A stretch of 64,000 nt of DNA from UMGS1783 sp900555065 (GCA_937991645.1 CALKPL010000038.1:62001-126000); one strand, 5' to 3'; shown: positions 25,752 to 34,633, numbered from the stretch's first letter. Notes: generated by a model from the letters alone, not told the origin. Made by a program: numbers and translations.

Positions 25752-25790
25752 AAAAAACCGATGCGATCAGAAAATTCTGAACACATCGGG
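25752..25790 (-). terminator. Orphan minus-strand terminator
   Basis: Two-part stem (CCGATG/CATCGG outside, TCAGAA/TTCTGA inside) followed on the minus strand by TTTTTT (25752-25757). No minus-strand gene ends here: the next gene, the recombinase, is on the plus strand. It is probably left from a lost gene. A 63-codon plus-strand frame across this spot (25617-25808) is not convincing. Confidence 0.7.
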
Positions 25791-25916
25791 GGCTATCTTT
25801 ATACCTAAAATCCACACATTCGACTTACAAGATGTATTTACCTAAAAATGTGACGACAATTAAAATCATGCTTTTCGGGTAAAATACTACAAACAATTTA
25901 TCCGGAGGTAAATGCA

Positions 25917-26762
25917 ATGAAAGGACGAATTTTAACAGAGAAAACGATTGCAGATTTCTCTGCATATCTCAAAAGCGAAGAAAAAAGCAACAATACCGTA
26001 GAAAAGTATCTGCGGGATGTGCGTGCGTTCGCTGTATATCAAAACGGTGCCGAGGTAACGAAGGAAACGGTTATCGCTTACAAAGGAAAACTGCTTTCCG
26101 ATAGTTACGCCGCAAGGAGCATCAATTCCATGCTGGCTTCCCTCAACAGCCTGTTCTCATTTTTGAATTGGATTGACTGCCGAGTGAAGTCTGTGAAATT
26201 CCAACGACGCGTTTACTGTCCCGAAAATACGGCGCTGACAAAAGCAGAATATATGCGGCTCGTGAACACCGCAAAGCAGAAAGGCAACGAACGGCTGAAT
26301 CTCGTTTTACAGACGCTATGCGGTACGGGTATCCGTGTGAGCGAGCTGCAATATATCACTGTTGAAGCTGTAAAAAACGGAGAAGCGGTTGTTTCCCTCA
26401 AAGGCAAAACACGAACGGTATTTATTATCCGTGAACTGCGGCAGAAGCTGCTCCGCTATGCGAAGTCGCAGAAAATATGCTCGGGCGCTATATTCATCAC
26501 TCGAAGCGGCAAACCGATGAGCCGCACGAATATATGGCGGGAAATGAAAAGGCTTTGCGAGCAGGCAGACGTGAATCCGCAGAAGGTGTTTCCCCACAAT
26601 TTGCGCCATCTGTTCGCCCGCACTTTTTACGGCATTGAAAAGGATATTGCCAAGCTCGCCGACATTCTCGGTCACAGCAGTATCAACACCACCCGCATTT
26701 ATATTATTGATACCGGCAATGAACACCGTCAGCGTATGGAAAATATGCGGCTGATCGTATAG
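25917..26762 (+). CDS. Tyrosine recombinase/integrase
   Basis: Site-specific DNA recombinase. The 281 residues have an N-terminal SAM-like core-binding domain (about 5-88) and a catalytic domain with the full set: Arg140 (GTGIRVSEL), a Lys in LKGKTR (162/164), His227-x-x-Arg230 (HNLRH), His253 (LGHSS) and nucleophile Tyr262 (RIYII). CCGGAGG precedes ATG 25917. It lies at the left edge of the AT-rich island and most likely moved this segment or part of it. It is compact, like XerC/D-type integrases of small elements. Confidence 0.93.
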   Translation: MKGRILTEKTIADFSAYLKSEEKSNNTVEKYLRDVRAFAVYQNGAEVTKETVIAYKGKLLSDSYAARSINSMLASLNSLFSFLNWIDCRVKSVKFQRRVYCPENTALTKAEYMRLVNTAKQKGNERLNLVLQTLCGTGIRVSELQYITVEAVKNGEAVVSLKGKTRTVFIIRELRQKLLRYAKSQKICSGAIFITRSGKPMSRTNIWREMKRLCEQADVNPQKVFPHNLRHLFARTFYGIEKDIAKLADILGHSSINTTRIYIIDTGNEHRQRMENMRLIV

Positions 26763-26763
26763 A

Positions 26764-26787
26764 AAAACCGCCACAGAAATGGCGGTA
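26764..26787 (-). terminator. Hairpin at the recombinase 3' end
   Basis: ACCGCCA/TGGCGGT with loop CAGAAA. The T-run (TTTTT) is on the minus strand, so it would stop transcripts reading leftward into the recombinase gene. Confidence 0.7.
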
Positions 26788-26790
26788 ATG

Positions 26791-26808
26791 ACATAATCCA
26801 CATTATGT
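26791..26808. repeat. Perfect inverted repeat beside the recombinase
   Basis: ACATAAT-CCAC-ATTATGT, 7-bp arms and a 4-nt centre. It could be a recombinase-binding or attachment-site element. A loosely similar string, AAATCCACACATT, occurs left of the gene near 25808. Confidence 0.45.
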
Positions 26809-26851
26809 TGTACAGGCTCTGCCGGTCGGCCAAAGCCACCCAACAATACAT

Positions 26852-27032
26852 AAAATTCAGCGCTCATCACATTCCACTTTTGGAGCTCGGAAAACTGCAC
26901 AACAAAACAATTTCCGCCAATCCTTTGGATATGTTCATTTTCTTCGATTGCATCAATTTCCTTCTGAAGTTTCTGCCGAATGCTTTTGGCGATACATGCA
27001 TACTGTTTCAAAAGTTTCTTTAAATCCGTCAT
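26852..27032 (-). pseudogene. Truncated small mobile-element gene
   Basis: A well-formed start (AGAGG, 6 nt, ATG 27032) leads into MTDLKKLLKQYACIAKSIRQ and about 60 coding-like residues ending near MSAEFY. The frame then runs into unrelated sequence antisense to the recombinase. It overlaps the end of the upstream Cys-rich gene by 80 nt in another frame. I infer that the recombinase segment replaced the rest of this gene. The function of the intact form is unknown to me. Confidence 0.6.
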
Positions 27033-27405
27033 AGCACACCTCTTTCAAAACCTGATTTGGCAGACCACACTCGTCAAAACCGCAGATGCAGCCCTCTGGC
27101 GTCTCACCGCTTCCGCAGGCGCACAGATCCAATCCCCAGTGATTTACACAATGGTTGCAGTGCCCGTACTGTCCGGCAAATTTATCAAGGTAGGTAAAGA
27201 AAGTTTCCGGTAGTTCCGGGAAAAAGCTGGGTGCATTTTCCCGCAGAACCGAATATCCGATTCCTCTCTCCACTTCAAAAGTGAGAGCGCCGCAACTACA
27301 GACCGCAATGCCAACAATTTTGTACCGTCCATAAAGATACGCAAGTGCTTCCTCACACTGCATATGGACAATCTGCAAAGCCTCTGTTCTGTTCATTATT
27401 TTCAT
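26953..27405 (-). CDS. Cys-rich hypothetical protein next to pcfJ
   Basis: 150 residues (start ATG 27405, overlapping the pcfJ stop region and preceded by AGAGGCAG). The C-terminal half has Cys/His pairs (GHCNHCVNH, DLCACGSGETPEGCICG) that could bind zinc. I do not recognise a family. The tight coupling to pcfJ (3-nt spacing) suggests it belongs to the same mobile-element operon; it may take the place of pcfK but does not obviously resemble it. Confidence 0.65.
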   Translation of the reverse strand: MKIMNRTEALQIVHMQCEEALAYLYGRYKIVGIAVCSCGALTFEVERGIGYSVLRENAPSFFPELPETFFTYLDKFAGQYGHCNHCVNHWGLDLCACGSGETPEGCICGFDECGLPNQVLKEVCYDGFKETFETVCMYRQKHSAETSEGN

Positions 27406-27407
27406 AT

Positions 27408-29429
27408 TCAAACTGCCTCTCGATCTGGCTGAATGCCCACATCAATCTTGTTTTTCTTCCCCCATTTCATAAGAAACCGTTCCAGTGTTTCTTTTAGCTT
27501 CAAATCAATACCGGAAAGGTCCGATATGGTATGGTTACTCATTCCTTTGATCTGCCGGATGCTGCCTTGAAGGTCGTATTCCATTGTAAAAAATGGCTTT
27601 TCTTCTTTCCCTTTTCGGCGAATAAATAGAATCAGGCAGTTACCGTTCACAATGTCCTTCACATAAGTACCGACGCAATGGTGAAGTGCCTGGCCTTCCA
27701 AAACCACTTCCCTCGAATTCTTTGGTAAGACAATTAAAAAATCGCCGCTTTCATATTCGAGTTTCTGCCACTTCTCGTTGATTTCCCGAAAACTGCGCCC
27801 AACAGAATTCTGCTGTAGCAACCATTTGTTATTTTGCATAGCAAGCACATCATGCGCCTTTTTTAAGCTGTCCGGATATAGTTCTTCGCCTTTTGGACCG
27901 CGATCAAAATATTCATGAAACATGGAAATGTAATCATTCCACAACTGTACGGCATCAACACAGTCACACCCCTGGGTATAATAGGTTGATTCGATGTATT
28001 CGATCATCTCCTTCAGGTGAAGGCCCGTTTTCTCATGAATTAAGTTGAGATGATAGGCATCCGCTGAAAAAAATTGCTCTTGCCATTTATAGAATGCCTT
28101 CCGGTCAACTGCCGAGTCCATCGAATTGATTTCCTGAAGCTTTTTCATATCATCTGCGCCTAGTTTTTCTTCTAGGAGGAATTGAAAATTCTCCTTGCTA
28201 AGTACCAGCTTCTGCCACAAAGTTTTCTCTCTTGGGCGGATAACGATATTGTTGCTCACTACGTCCGGAATCAGTTGTTCCAGGCCAACTTTTAATAGCG
28301 ATTCCACAATTGGTTTTTCCAGTATCGCAGTCAGGTAATAATGAGCTTTTTTCGTGTCATGGCGAAAAACGTTATCTACGTTTTCCAGATACTGATATAC
28401 CCCCATTTTGCCAATCATTGACTGTTCCAGTACTGGCCTCGCCTTGATGAATTCATCGTCTTTAAACGCATAGCCATCCTCATTGGAATAATCTTTCCAG
28501 TTCCCCCAGTAGTCCACAAGCAGGATGCTTTCCCGATTCTTCACAGAGTAAATCCAGCGCCTTTTTTCATAAGTGTTCTCTTCCCTATTATCAAAAGAGC
28601 GCATCACCACATAATCGCCGTGATCTTCTGCATAGGGGACATCGTATTTGACGATTTCCGGAATTGGGGCTACTGGATATTGACCAAAAACTGAACGAAT
28701 GGTAACGGCTTCTTTCGAATAATACCGGACGCTTTCATCCAGTAACTTGCACCATTTACAAATCAATTTCTGTTCATCGTCTTTCTCTTCTCTCAAAGCC
28801 GGCGCTACAGACTCGTGGACATAATAATTTTCCATATTAGGAAGTTCATATCTGGAAGTGCAAAACCATTCGTATGGGTTTTCCGTACGAGACACTGCAA
28901 TCTCACCATTTGAATTATCAAACAGCGTCGCGTAATCATTTTTTTCATCTTCTGGGATAATCAGACATCGATACATCCGGACGCCGGAAATTTGCCCGCG
29001 CTCCAACTCAAAGAAGAAACGCCTAAGAATCCGATATTCTTTTCCTTCCCATACAACGTTCTCAAACAAAATAAAAGTCGATTCCCGCGTACGCTCACCG
29101 TCGAAGATATACCCATATTCTTTTTTGTAATCGTCCACTACATAAGACAAATTAGACTTATAATAAGGCAATTGGTATTCAATACTGAAGCCGCAGTGCG
29201 GGCAAATGCATTGTTCTTTGAGAAGTTTGTTATATGACTCTGTGATAACCTCAAATGTTTTTCCGCACTGATCGCATACAAGCTCATTCGTATAAGCTTT
29301 CTGGTGATAGTTCCGATTAATGATACGAATTGCTGGTTTCGGATGGTACAGTTCGGTAAACAGACGCATCACCTGTATTCTCGTAAGTGCCTGTTTGAGA
29401 ATTTCCGAATACAACTTTTTCTTTAACAT
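27408..29429 (-). CDS. PcfJ-like protein
   Basis: PcfJ proteins are encoded on conjugative plasmids such as pCF10 and on integrative elements; their role is not settled. The 673 residues have an N-terminal zinc-finger-like part (CDQCGKTF and CICPHCG near 36-80) and the C-terminal PcfJ domain (about 480-660) with EGQALHHCVGTYV and FFTMEY. TAAGGAGG precedes ATG 29429, the same leader type as other genes of this island. No relaxase or coupling-protein gene is present nearby. Confidence 0.85.
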   Translation of the reverse strand: MLKKKLYSEILKQALTRIQVMRLFTELYHPKPAIRIINRNYHQKAYTNELVCDQCGKTFEVITESYNKLLKEQCICPHCGFSIEYQLPYYKSNLSYVVDDYKKEYGYIFDGERTRESTFILFENVVWEGKEYRILRRFFFELERGQISGVRMYRCLIIPEDEKNDYATLFDNSNGEIAVSRTENPYEWFCTSRYELPNMENYYVHESVAPALREEKDDEQKLICKWCKLLDESVRYYSKEAVTIRSVFGQYPVAPIPEIVKYDVPYAEDHGDYVVMRSFDNREENTYEKRRWIYSVKNRESILLVDYWGNWKDYSNEDGYAFKDDEFIKARPVLEQSMIGKMGVYQYLENVDNVFRHDTKKAHYYLTAILEKPIVESLLKVGLEQLIPDVVSNNIVIRPREKTLWQKLVLSKENFQFLLEEKLGADDMKKLQEINSMDSAVDRKAFYKWQEQFFSADAYHLNLIHEKTGLHLKEMIEYIESTYYTQGCDCVDAVQLWNDYISMFHEYFDRGPKGEELYPDSLKKAHDVLAMQNNKWLLQQNSVGRSFREINEKWQKLEYESGDFLIVLPKNSREVVLEGQALHHCVGTYVKDIVNGNCLILFIRRKGKEEKPFFTMEYDLQGSIRQIKGMSNHTISDLSGIDLKLKETLERFLMKWGKKNKIDVGIQPDREAV

Positions 29430-29518
29430 TTTGAATTCCTCCTTACTCTATTTAAAATCTGTGCTGAGAAAATAGTCTAGGAGGCTTCTGATTTCAAGAA
29501 AAAATCCGCATAAAGCAA

Positions 29519-29557
29519 AAACCGCTTTTGCGGACTCAAATCATCCGCAAAAACGGT
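29519..29557 (-). terminator. Terminator after the SLOG gene
   Basis: AACCGTTTTTGCGGA/TCCGCAAAAGCGGTT (minus strand) followed by TTTGCTTT. Confidence 0.8.
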
Positions 29558-29707
29558 TCTTCATTATTATTCAATCTACGGTTCGCTATTTCTATCTGAA
29601 CAGCCCTACCTCCTTCTGCAAATACCTTTTAACTGCGAAACAGGTATTTCAACAGGGTATATTCCGCTTTTCTGTTCATATTTTATGTGTAGTTGCCGAT
29701 TTTGACA

Positions 29708-30178
29708 TTATAACGGCAAAGGAAATAAATTGATAATTTCCTTTTCGGATTTCTGTGCGTACCGAATGCTTTGGTAGGCACCTCCATGAAAATGCTCAAT
29801 ATAGCAGACGACAAAATCCGCCCGGTCTATCATTTTTTTGTTACGATCCAGAATTGCCCTTTTGGGATGTACGGAATCATTCACTTCAATTTCGTCATAA
29901 TACTGATAAAAGGTTTCCTTGCTATCCCGGAACTCCGCAGTCATATATTGTAAAACCAATATATGACTAAAATTCTCGTCACGGCCTTCTTTTTTCAAAC
30001 GTCTGATAGCAGAAGAAACAAAGCGGTCGAAATCCCCGTTTCGGCCTACCAAGAACTCCACATATTCATTTTTACTTATGAGTTCTCTCAAGAGCTGGTC
30101 TAACTCTTCGTCAATATCCCGATAAATCTTACTGTGCCCGAAAAAGGCGACTGTTTTTACATTAAGCATATTCCCCAT
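29708..30178 (-). CDS. SLOG-superfamily protein
   Basis: 156 residues with a Rossmann-like SLOG fold: VAFFGHSKI at the N-terminus, a VGRNGDFDRFVSSAIRRL helix, and the C-terminal DRNKKMIDRADFVVCYIEHFHGGA, the nucleotide-binding end typical of the family. SLOG proteins are thought to sense or produce nucleotide-derived ligands. It is divergent from an HTH regulator across an operator-rich gap, so the pair is probably co-regulated. Starts at ATG 30178 or 30169 are both possible. Confidence 0.78.
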   Translation of the reverse strand: MGNMLNVKTVAFFGHSKIYRDIDEELDQLLRELISKNEYVEFLVGRNGDFDRFVSSAIRRLKKEGRDENFSHILVLQYMTAEFRDSKETFYQYYDEIEVNDSVHPKRAILDRNKKMIDRADFVVCYIEHFHGGAYQSIRYAQKSEKEIINLFPLPL

Positions 30179-30190
30179 CTACCAATCACA

Positions 30191-30235
30191 AGATATTTAA
30201 TATCTTTTTTGTTATATTATACGATATTCAATATC
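30191..30235. promoter_or_regulatory. Paired ATATT-type operator palindromes
   Basis: AGATATTTAATATCT (30191-30205) and GATATTCAATATC (30223-30235) lie in the divergent gap between the SLOG and HTH genes, with centres 31 nt apart. They look like binding sites for the adjacent HTH protein. Confidence 0.6.
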
Positions 30236-30320
30236 CTTCTTCAATCTATTTTGAGTGCCACAAATCGTATTTTAGACCGTTCTGCGGTATATAATATCTT
30301 ACATAAGGACGGTATATGAT

Positions 30321-30644
30321 ATGAATTATGAGGATCTGTTTGGAGAGCGGCTGCAAAAGCTCCGGGAACAGAAAAATGTTTCTGGCCGTGAAATGAGTTT
30401 GTCCATCGGACAAAACGATAGCTATATCAATCGCATTGAAAACAAAAAGAACTTCCCCTCTATGCAATGCTTTTTCTATATATGTGAATATCTCAACATT
30501 TCGGCGGAGGAATTTTTTGACTTTGATAACACAAATCCCCATCAGCTTCAGGAACTAATCGAAGATCTGAAATCCTTGGACGAAGAGCAGATTAAGAATA
30601 TTCACGGTATCGTAAAAGGCTTGAAAGAAAAAAGTAAGCGGTAA
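30321..30644 (+). CDS. XRE-family HTH regulator
   Basis: 107 residues: an HTH_3 domain (about 8-65: LQKLREQKNVSGREMSLSIGQNDSYINRIENKKNFPS) and a helical C-tail (DLKSLDEEQIKNIHGIVKGLKEK). It probably represses its own divergent promoter region and that of the SLOG gene. A strong terminator follows. Confidence 0.85.
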   Translation: MNYEDLFGERLQKLREQKNVSGREMSLSIGQNDSYINRIENKKNFPSMQCFFYICEYLNISAEEFFDFDNTNPHQLQELIEDLKSLDEEQIKNIHGIVKGLKEKSKR

Positions 30645-30675
30645 TTCTTTATTCAAAACATGAACTGAATATTAA

Positions 30676-30723
30676 ATAGCAGCAGGCCCACTCTTCTTTA
30701 AAAAGAGTGGGCCTGCTACTACT
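30676..30723 (+). terminator. Terminator after the HTH gene
   Basis: AGCAGGCCCACTCTT/AAGAGTGGGCCTGCT with loop CTTTAAA. T-rich flanks on both strands are weak. Confidence 0.8.
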
Positions 30724-30758
30724 CGTTATTATAGCGAATCCATCATCTATGCTGCTTC

Positions 30759-31025
30759 TTATGGAATCTGAATCTCGTTGGTATCTCCGCATAGCCATTC
30801 CATTGAAACACCCAGAGCCTTTGCAAGAATACGCAATTCTGCATCACAGACATGCCTCTGATTCTTTTCGATTCTAGAAATAATCAGCGGAGTCATGTCC
30901 ATTCCCATGAATTGTATTTTCCGAGCCAGTTCCTCCTGGGTAAGAGGAGGCTTCTGCAAAGCACGTCCAAGCCTTACCCGTTCAGAACAAATATTTCCGC
31001 GTACCAAAAACAAACTTTTTCCCAT
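30759..31025 (-). CDS. Small XRE-family HTH protein
   Basis: 88 residues with an HTH (LTQEELARKIQFMGMDMTPLIISRIEKNQRHVCDAELRIL, about 28-68) and the tail ALGVSMEWLCGD usual for DNA-binding Cro/CI-like proteins of mobile elements. It is divergent from the 31173 gene. A palindrome just upstream suggests autoregulation. Confidence 0.82.
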   Translation of the reverse strand: MGKSLFLVRGNICSERVRLGRALQKPPLTQEELARKIQFMGMDMTPLIISRIEKNQRHVCDAELRILAKALGVSMEWLCGDTNEIQIP

Positions 31026-31040
31026 TTTTTCACCCTTATT

Positions 31041-31100
31041 ATATCTTCAATAGATATTATTTATCGTTTATATTGATTTTATCTCTAAATTTGATATAAT
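31041..31100 (+). promoter_or_regulatory. Operator palindrome and promoter between divergent genes
   Basis: ATATCT-TCAAT-AGATAT (31041-31057) adjoins the HTH gene. A promoter for the rightward gene follows: TTGATT (31073-31078), 16 nt, TATAAT (31095-31100). The palindrome resembles the ATATT sites near 30191-30235. Confidence 0.55.
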
Positions 31101-31172
31101 ACAGAATAGAGTAGATACTTATAATCTCGTTTAGATACTTCCAAAAAAAATAAAACGAGAGGAAGCTTGTTC

Positions 31173-31796
31173 ATGCGCGCTAACTATCATAAACAACGAA
31201 AAGGGTATAATGTTTACCAAGCAAGACTCTATACTATTACGGATGAAATCGTACTGAAGACCACCTATATTGAAGAGCAGGAAGCAAAGGATGTTCTATT
31301 AAAATACTTAAACGATGAAAATATAGGACCCACTTTTGCCAGAGCTGTCATTCGGAGGATTGATCCCTGCCTCAAGTCTTGGATTGTGCCATGGAGCATT
31401 GATAATCCTTCCGCACTCCTGATTGATGAAGATAATGCCGCCATTGACAAATGGAGAATTACTCTTTATGACATGGGTGACAACATTATCGATATCAAAG
31501 AAAGTCAAAGCACAATCAGTGAAAAAACGGCTCAATCTATGATGTTCTCGGTCAACGCATTTTATGCCGTCATTTCCTGCCATGAGTCCGAAAGCCACGA
31601 TCGGTTTATTATCAGCCGCACCTATCGGAACAAAATGTTCAATCTTTATGTTATGGATTATGATCCCGAAAAAATAAAAGCGCAGCAAAAGGAACCGTTA
31701 GAGGTCTGTTATGCAAGGCTTCTTCAGCAAGACCGTGAAGAAACCGAGCGAATCAACGCTAAGAGAACAAAACTACGTCAGGATAAGGAATATTGA
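31173..31796 (+). CDS. Hypothetical mobile-element protein
   Basis: 207 residues from ATG 31173, which follows GAGAGGAAG at good spacing. Soluble, mixed charge, with a helical charged end (LLQQDREETERINAKRTKLRQ). No motif recognised. It is alone between a regulatory gap and a terminator and may be under control of the divergent HTH gene. Confidence 0.6.
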   Translation: MRANYHKQRKGYNVYQARLYTITDEIVLKTTYIEEQEAKDVLLKYLNDENIGPTFARAVIRRIDPCLKSWIVPWSIDNPSALLIDEDNAAIDKWRITLYDMGDNIIDIKESQSTISEKTAQSMMFSVNAFYAVISCHESESHDRFIISRTYRNKMFNLYVMDYDPEKIKAQQKEPLEVCYARLLQQDREETERINAKRTKLRQDKEY

Positions 31797-31884
31797 GTTT
31801 ATTTCTAAAATCCTCGACTTTTAGCGCATCTGTCAATGCGGGATTCTCCTTGCTTCACTTGGAATATATCCCTAAAACGCAAAT

Positions 31885-31922
31885 AAAGAACCCTGAGAAC
31901 ACAAATTTCTCAGGGTTCTTTA
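31885..31922. terminator. Bidirectional terminator between convergent genes
   Basis: AAAGAACCCTGAGAA/TTCTCAGGGTTCTTT, 7-nt loop, A- and T-runs on both sides. Confidence 0.9.
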
Positions 31923-31924
31923 TG

Positions 31925-32320
31925 TTATTCACCTCTTAGCTTCTTTAATGCCGCGGACATATAATCGCAAACCATTGCCGCGGACTCAAAAGAAGTTATT
32001 CCATAACTGCAGATTTTCTCATGTAATACTTTTGCAAGAATCCGAGGATTATCACTTATGCCTTCCTGGCAGGTAAGTAATCCTTTTCTGTCGTCAGGCT
32101 TTCCGAGTTCTACACCTAAACAATCTATCCATTTTGTACATATATCTCCGAGTCCAGGTATTTCCTCACTGGGATAATTCTCAACTGTGGCCTCGAAATT
32201 CAGCAGACATTCAACCAAGATGTCTTTTAAGCCAAGCTCTTCTAAAACAGATTTGATTTTCCACTCGTCCAATTTGATACCTGCCGCCGTAATTGAATAG
32301 TCATACATTTTCTGTTCCAT
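31925..32320 (-). CDS. Hypothetical protein
   Basis: 131 residues from ATG 32320, preceded by AAAGGTG; an upstream ATG would sit on that site. It overlaps the end of the DUF3560 gene by 20 nt and is surely cotranscribed with it. Helical and acidic, with the end MVCDYMSAALKKLRGE. No family recognised. Confidence 0.6.
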   Translation of the reverse strand: MEQKMYDYSITAAGIKLDEWKIKSVLEELGLKDILVECLLNFEATVENYPSEEIPGLGDICTKWIDCLGVELGKPDDRKGLLTCQEGISDNPRILAKVLHEKICSYGITSFESAAMVCDYMSAALKKLRGE

Positions 32321-33581
32321 CGTCATCACCTTTATTCTCTATATACTGTCTCAGAATTCGTTCGTTGGCTCCGCAGATTCCCCAGCTGTTTGTAATGAAA
32401 TTGACATACGGTTTACGGCGAATCGCTTTTTGGCCTTCCAGAAATGCATCCTTTACTGGCTTCCCATCTGAATCAAGCTTAATTTCCCTCATTAGCACCG
32501 TTTTCTCCGTAACATCAATCACCTGATAAGCAGCAAGACATTGACTGGGGCCACGTGGGTTCCATACAAGTATATCATGTTTTTTGTGCGGATGCAGTTG
32601 GGACTCTTTCTGTGATGTTTCTTCAGCAGAAATAATCTCTTCAATCTCCGCATAGTTGAAAGAACACATCCCACCAGTTGATATTGATTTAGCATACAGA
32701 GTCGTAGGATCTGTCTTTAAAACCTTATAATTCCCCAAACGCCGCATTTTAATCACATATCCCGGTTTGATATTTCCTTGGTTAAATCGGAATCCTCCGA
32801 TTTCCTCAAGAGCGTTCTGAAAAAATCCCAGCTTATCGATCTCAACCTCCATCATTTCCAAAAGGCGCTCTCGCCATTCCGTAACTTTTTCAAGCGTGTA
32901 ATAACCTCTGACCACGGGATTTTCCTCCGGAGAATTCTCAATCTCCGTCATGAGAGCATCCGCCTTATCCAGATTTTTGTTCAATTTTCGTATTGCCGCC
33001 GTTCCTTCCTTGATTCGGTTATAGAGGTAAGAGGGAACCTTCAGTTTTGCGTTTTCCGCCGTAGCCATAGCTGTCGCGGCCTTACCCTTAAAATACTCGC
33101 TTTTTCGGTATTCCTCCATGCCTTTGTCAAACCGGGAATAGATTTGTCGCCGCCGGTTCGCAAAGCTCTCGGAACCCTTATGACCGTGAATAATAGGCTG
33201 GGTTAAAAAGGCGATATCGCCGCGATGCTGCTCAAGCTCACTGGTCAAAGCTTTCCCGCGTTTTTCCGCATTGGAGGCATAGCCTTCATAACGTTCCGCC
33301 CTCGCTTCAGCCCGTTCTGTCTGACGTTCCAGCTGTTGAGCATAGGTGAGCCGTTCCCCCACCTTCTCTTCTTCCGTAAACCCCAGTTCTTTGGCAATCT
33401 GTTTTGGATGGTAAAGATTCGGAAATTTTGCCCGACTTACCCATGCCTTCAATTTTCCGGACCAAAGATAGGCGCCACGGAGACTCTTCTGCTCGGCTTC
33501 GCTCAAACTGTCGTAGTCTTCTTTTTCCATATGCAATTCGATCTTTCCCGTCTCTTTGTTCATAATATAAGTATTCTTCAT
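32301..33581 (-). CDS. DUF3560 domain protein
   Basis: 426 residues from ATG 33581 (AGGAGG 10 nt upstream; a GTG two codons earlier is possible). The DUF3560 signature is clear near residues 85-210: AERYEGYASNAEKRGKAL, PIIHGHKGSESFANRRR, and KAATAMATAENAK. The N-terminus (about 15-60) has a short segment typical of element-encoded proteins that handle a modified substrate. The function is unknown; such genes are common on Firmicute plasmids and integrative elements. It is the first gene of a pair with the 31925 gene. Confidence 0.8.
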   Translation of the reverse strand: MKNTYIMNKETGKIELHMEKEDYDSLSEAEQKSLRGAYLWSGKLKAWVSRAKFPNLYHPKQIAKELGFTEEEKVGERLTYAQQLERQTERAEARAERYEGYASNAEKRGKALTSELEQHRGDIAFLTQPIIHGHKGSESFANRRRQIYSRFDKGMEEYRKSEYFKGKAATAMATAENAKLKVPSYLYNRIKEGTAAIRKLNKNLDKADALMTEIENSPEENPVVRGYYTLEKVTEWRERLLEMMEVEIDKLGFFQNALEEIGGFRFNQGNIKPGYVIKMRRLGNYKVLKTDPTTLYAKSISTGGMCSFNYAEIEEIISAEETSQKESQLHPHKKHDILVWNPRGPSQCLAAYQVIDVTEKTVLMREIKLDSDGKPVKDAFLEGQKAIRRKPYVNFITNSWGICGANERILRQYIENKGDDDGTENV

Positions 33582-33601
33582 CTGCACACTACCTCCTTCA
33601 T

Positions 33602-34474
33602 TTAGGCGAGCTTTACCCCGTTTATCCTGAAAACGATCTTGCTTCCATCTCCATTATAATCACCAGAAACCGTCAGTCGACTGCTGTCCGCCTTTACATA
33701 AGCGCCAGACAATGTAACGCCATTCAAATCGCCATCCTCCGGATAGTAGAGCATCACGGATGCTCCGATGGAATACCCATACATGGAATCCGAGAGAACG
33801 CCGGATTTTGTTACCCTTCCATTAAACACTGTTGTCTGCACCGGGATTACAATCGTTTCGTTTCCGATCCGAAAGCTTACGGTAGAGGAATCCACACTGA
33901 TTAAAGACACTGTGGCCCCATCCGGAATGCCTTCCGTCTGTCCATCATCTGGTTTTTCCGAATCGTCCGAAGAATTTCCATCATCTGGTTCCGATGGCTC
34001 GGAAGGTTCAGATGGCTCTGATGTGTCATCCGGCTCGGAAGGTTCAGATGGCTCTGATGTGTCATCCGGCTCGGAAGGTTCAGAAGGTTGTGAGGAATCA
34101 TCCGGATCCGAAGGCGTTGTGGATGGGGTGTCCGTTCCGTCTCCTGATCCTGAAGAATCGTCCTGATGCGGAGTGTCCGGAAATTCCGGTAAATCTGGCA
34201 GATCAGGCATATCTGGCACATCCGGAATAACCGGATTTACAGGTGTCATGCCCTGGCTATCGCCTGCGTTTTCTTCTCCTGATTCTGAACTGGTAGATGG
34301 TGTTTCCATTGCAGAGCTATTTGGTTTGTTGTCAATGGGATACGTATTTCCGCTTCCCATATACCTTGCTGCTATCATAAGAATCAGGATAACAACAAGT
34401 ACCACAGCGGTAACCACCACAATAACCTTCTGCACTCTGGACATTTTTTCGCTTTGTTTCTTCTTTGCTTCCAC
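33602..34474 (-). CDS. Membrane-anchored protein with Ser/Glu/Pro/Asp repeats
   Basis: 290 residues from GTG 34474 (AAAGGAG upstream). A basic N-terminus and one membrane helix (about 16-37) place the rest outside. Residues about 85-175 are low-complexity: an Asp/Pro stretch and then four SEPSEPDD-type units, whose DNA repeats in phase at about 33990-34090. The C-terminal about 100 residues form a beta-rich domain (TVSLISVDSSTVSFRIG). It reads like an exported stalk protein; no family known to me. Confidence 0.65.
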   Translation of the reverse strand: MEAKKKQSEKMSRVQKVIVVVTAVVLVVILILMIAARYMGSGNTYPIDNKPNSSAMETPSTSSESGEENAGDSQGMTPVNPVIPDVPDMPDLPDLPEFPDTPHQDDSSGSGDGTDTPSTTPSDPDDSSQPSEPSEPDDTSEPSEPSEPDDTSEPSEPSEPSEPDDGNSSDDSEKPDDGQTEGIPDGATVSLISVDSSTVSFRIGNETIVIPVQTTVFNGRVTKSGVLSDSMYGYSIGASVMLYYPEDGDLNGVTLSGAYVKADSSRLTVSGDYNGDGSKIVFRINGVKLA

Positions 34475-34536
34475 AATTAACTACTCCTTTATCTATAAAA
34501 TTTGGGTGCTGACAATCTATACAACCCCTTTTAAAA

Positions 34537-34577
34537 AAGCAAGAAAAAAGCAAAACAAAATTTTCTTGCTTTTTTAA
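34537..34577. terminator. Hairpin in the divergent gap
   Basis: AAAAAGCAAGAAAA/TTTTCTTGCTTTTT at 34539-34577, lying between two divergent genes. It can insulate either promoter from read-through. Confidence 0.6.
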
Positions 34578-34633
34578 GAATGCTGGCTCAGACTGCCACT
34601 ACATTTATGCAAAACTAAGTAAGGAGGCTTTTA

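Noticed and set aside
25617..25808. 63-codon plus-strand ORF before the recombinase
   Set aside because: Spans two hairpins, has no Shine-Dalgarno and no family resemblance.
26316..26851. Leftward extension of the 27032 frame
   Set aside because: Antisense to the recombinase catalytic domain, whose active-site residues are all present.
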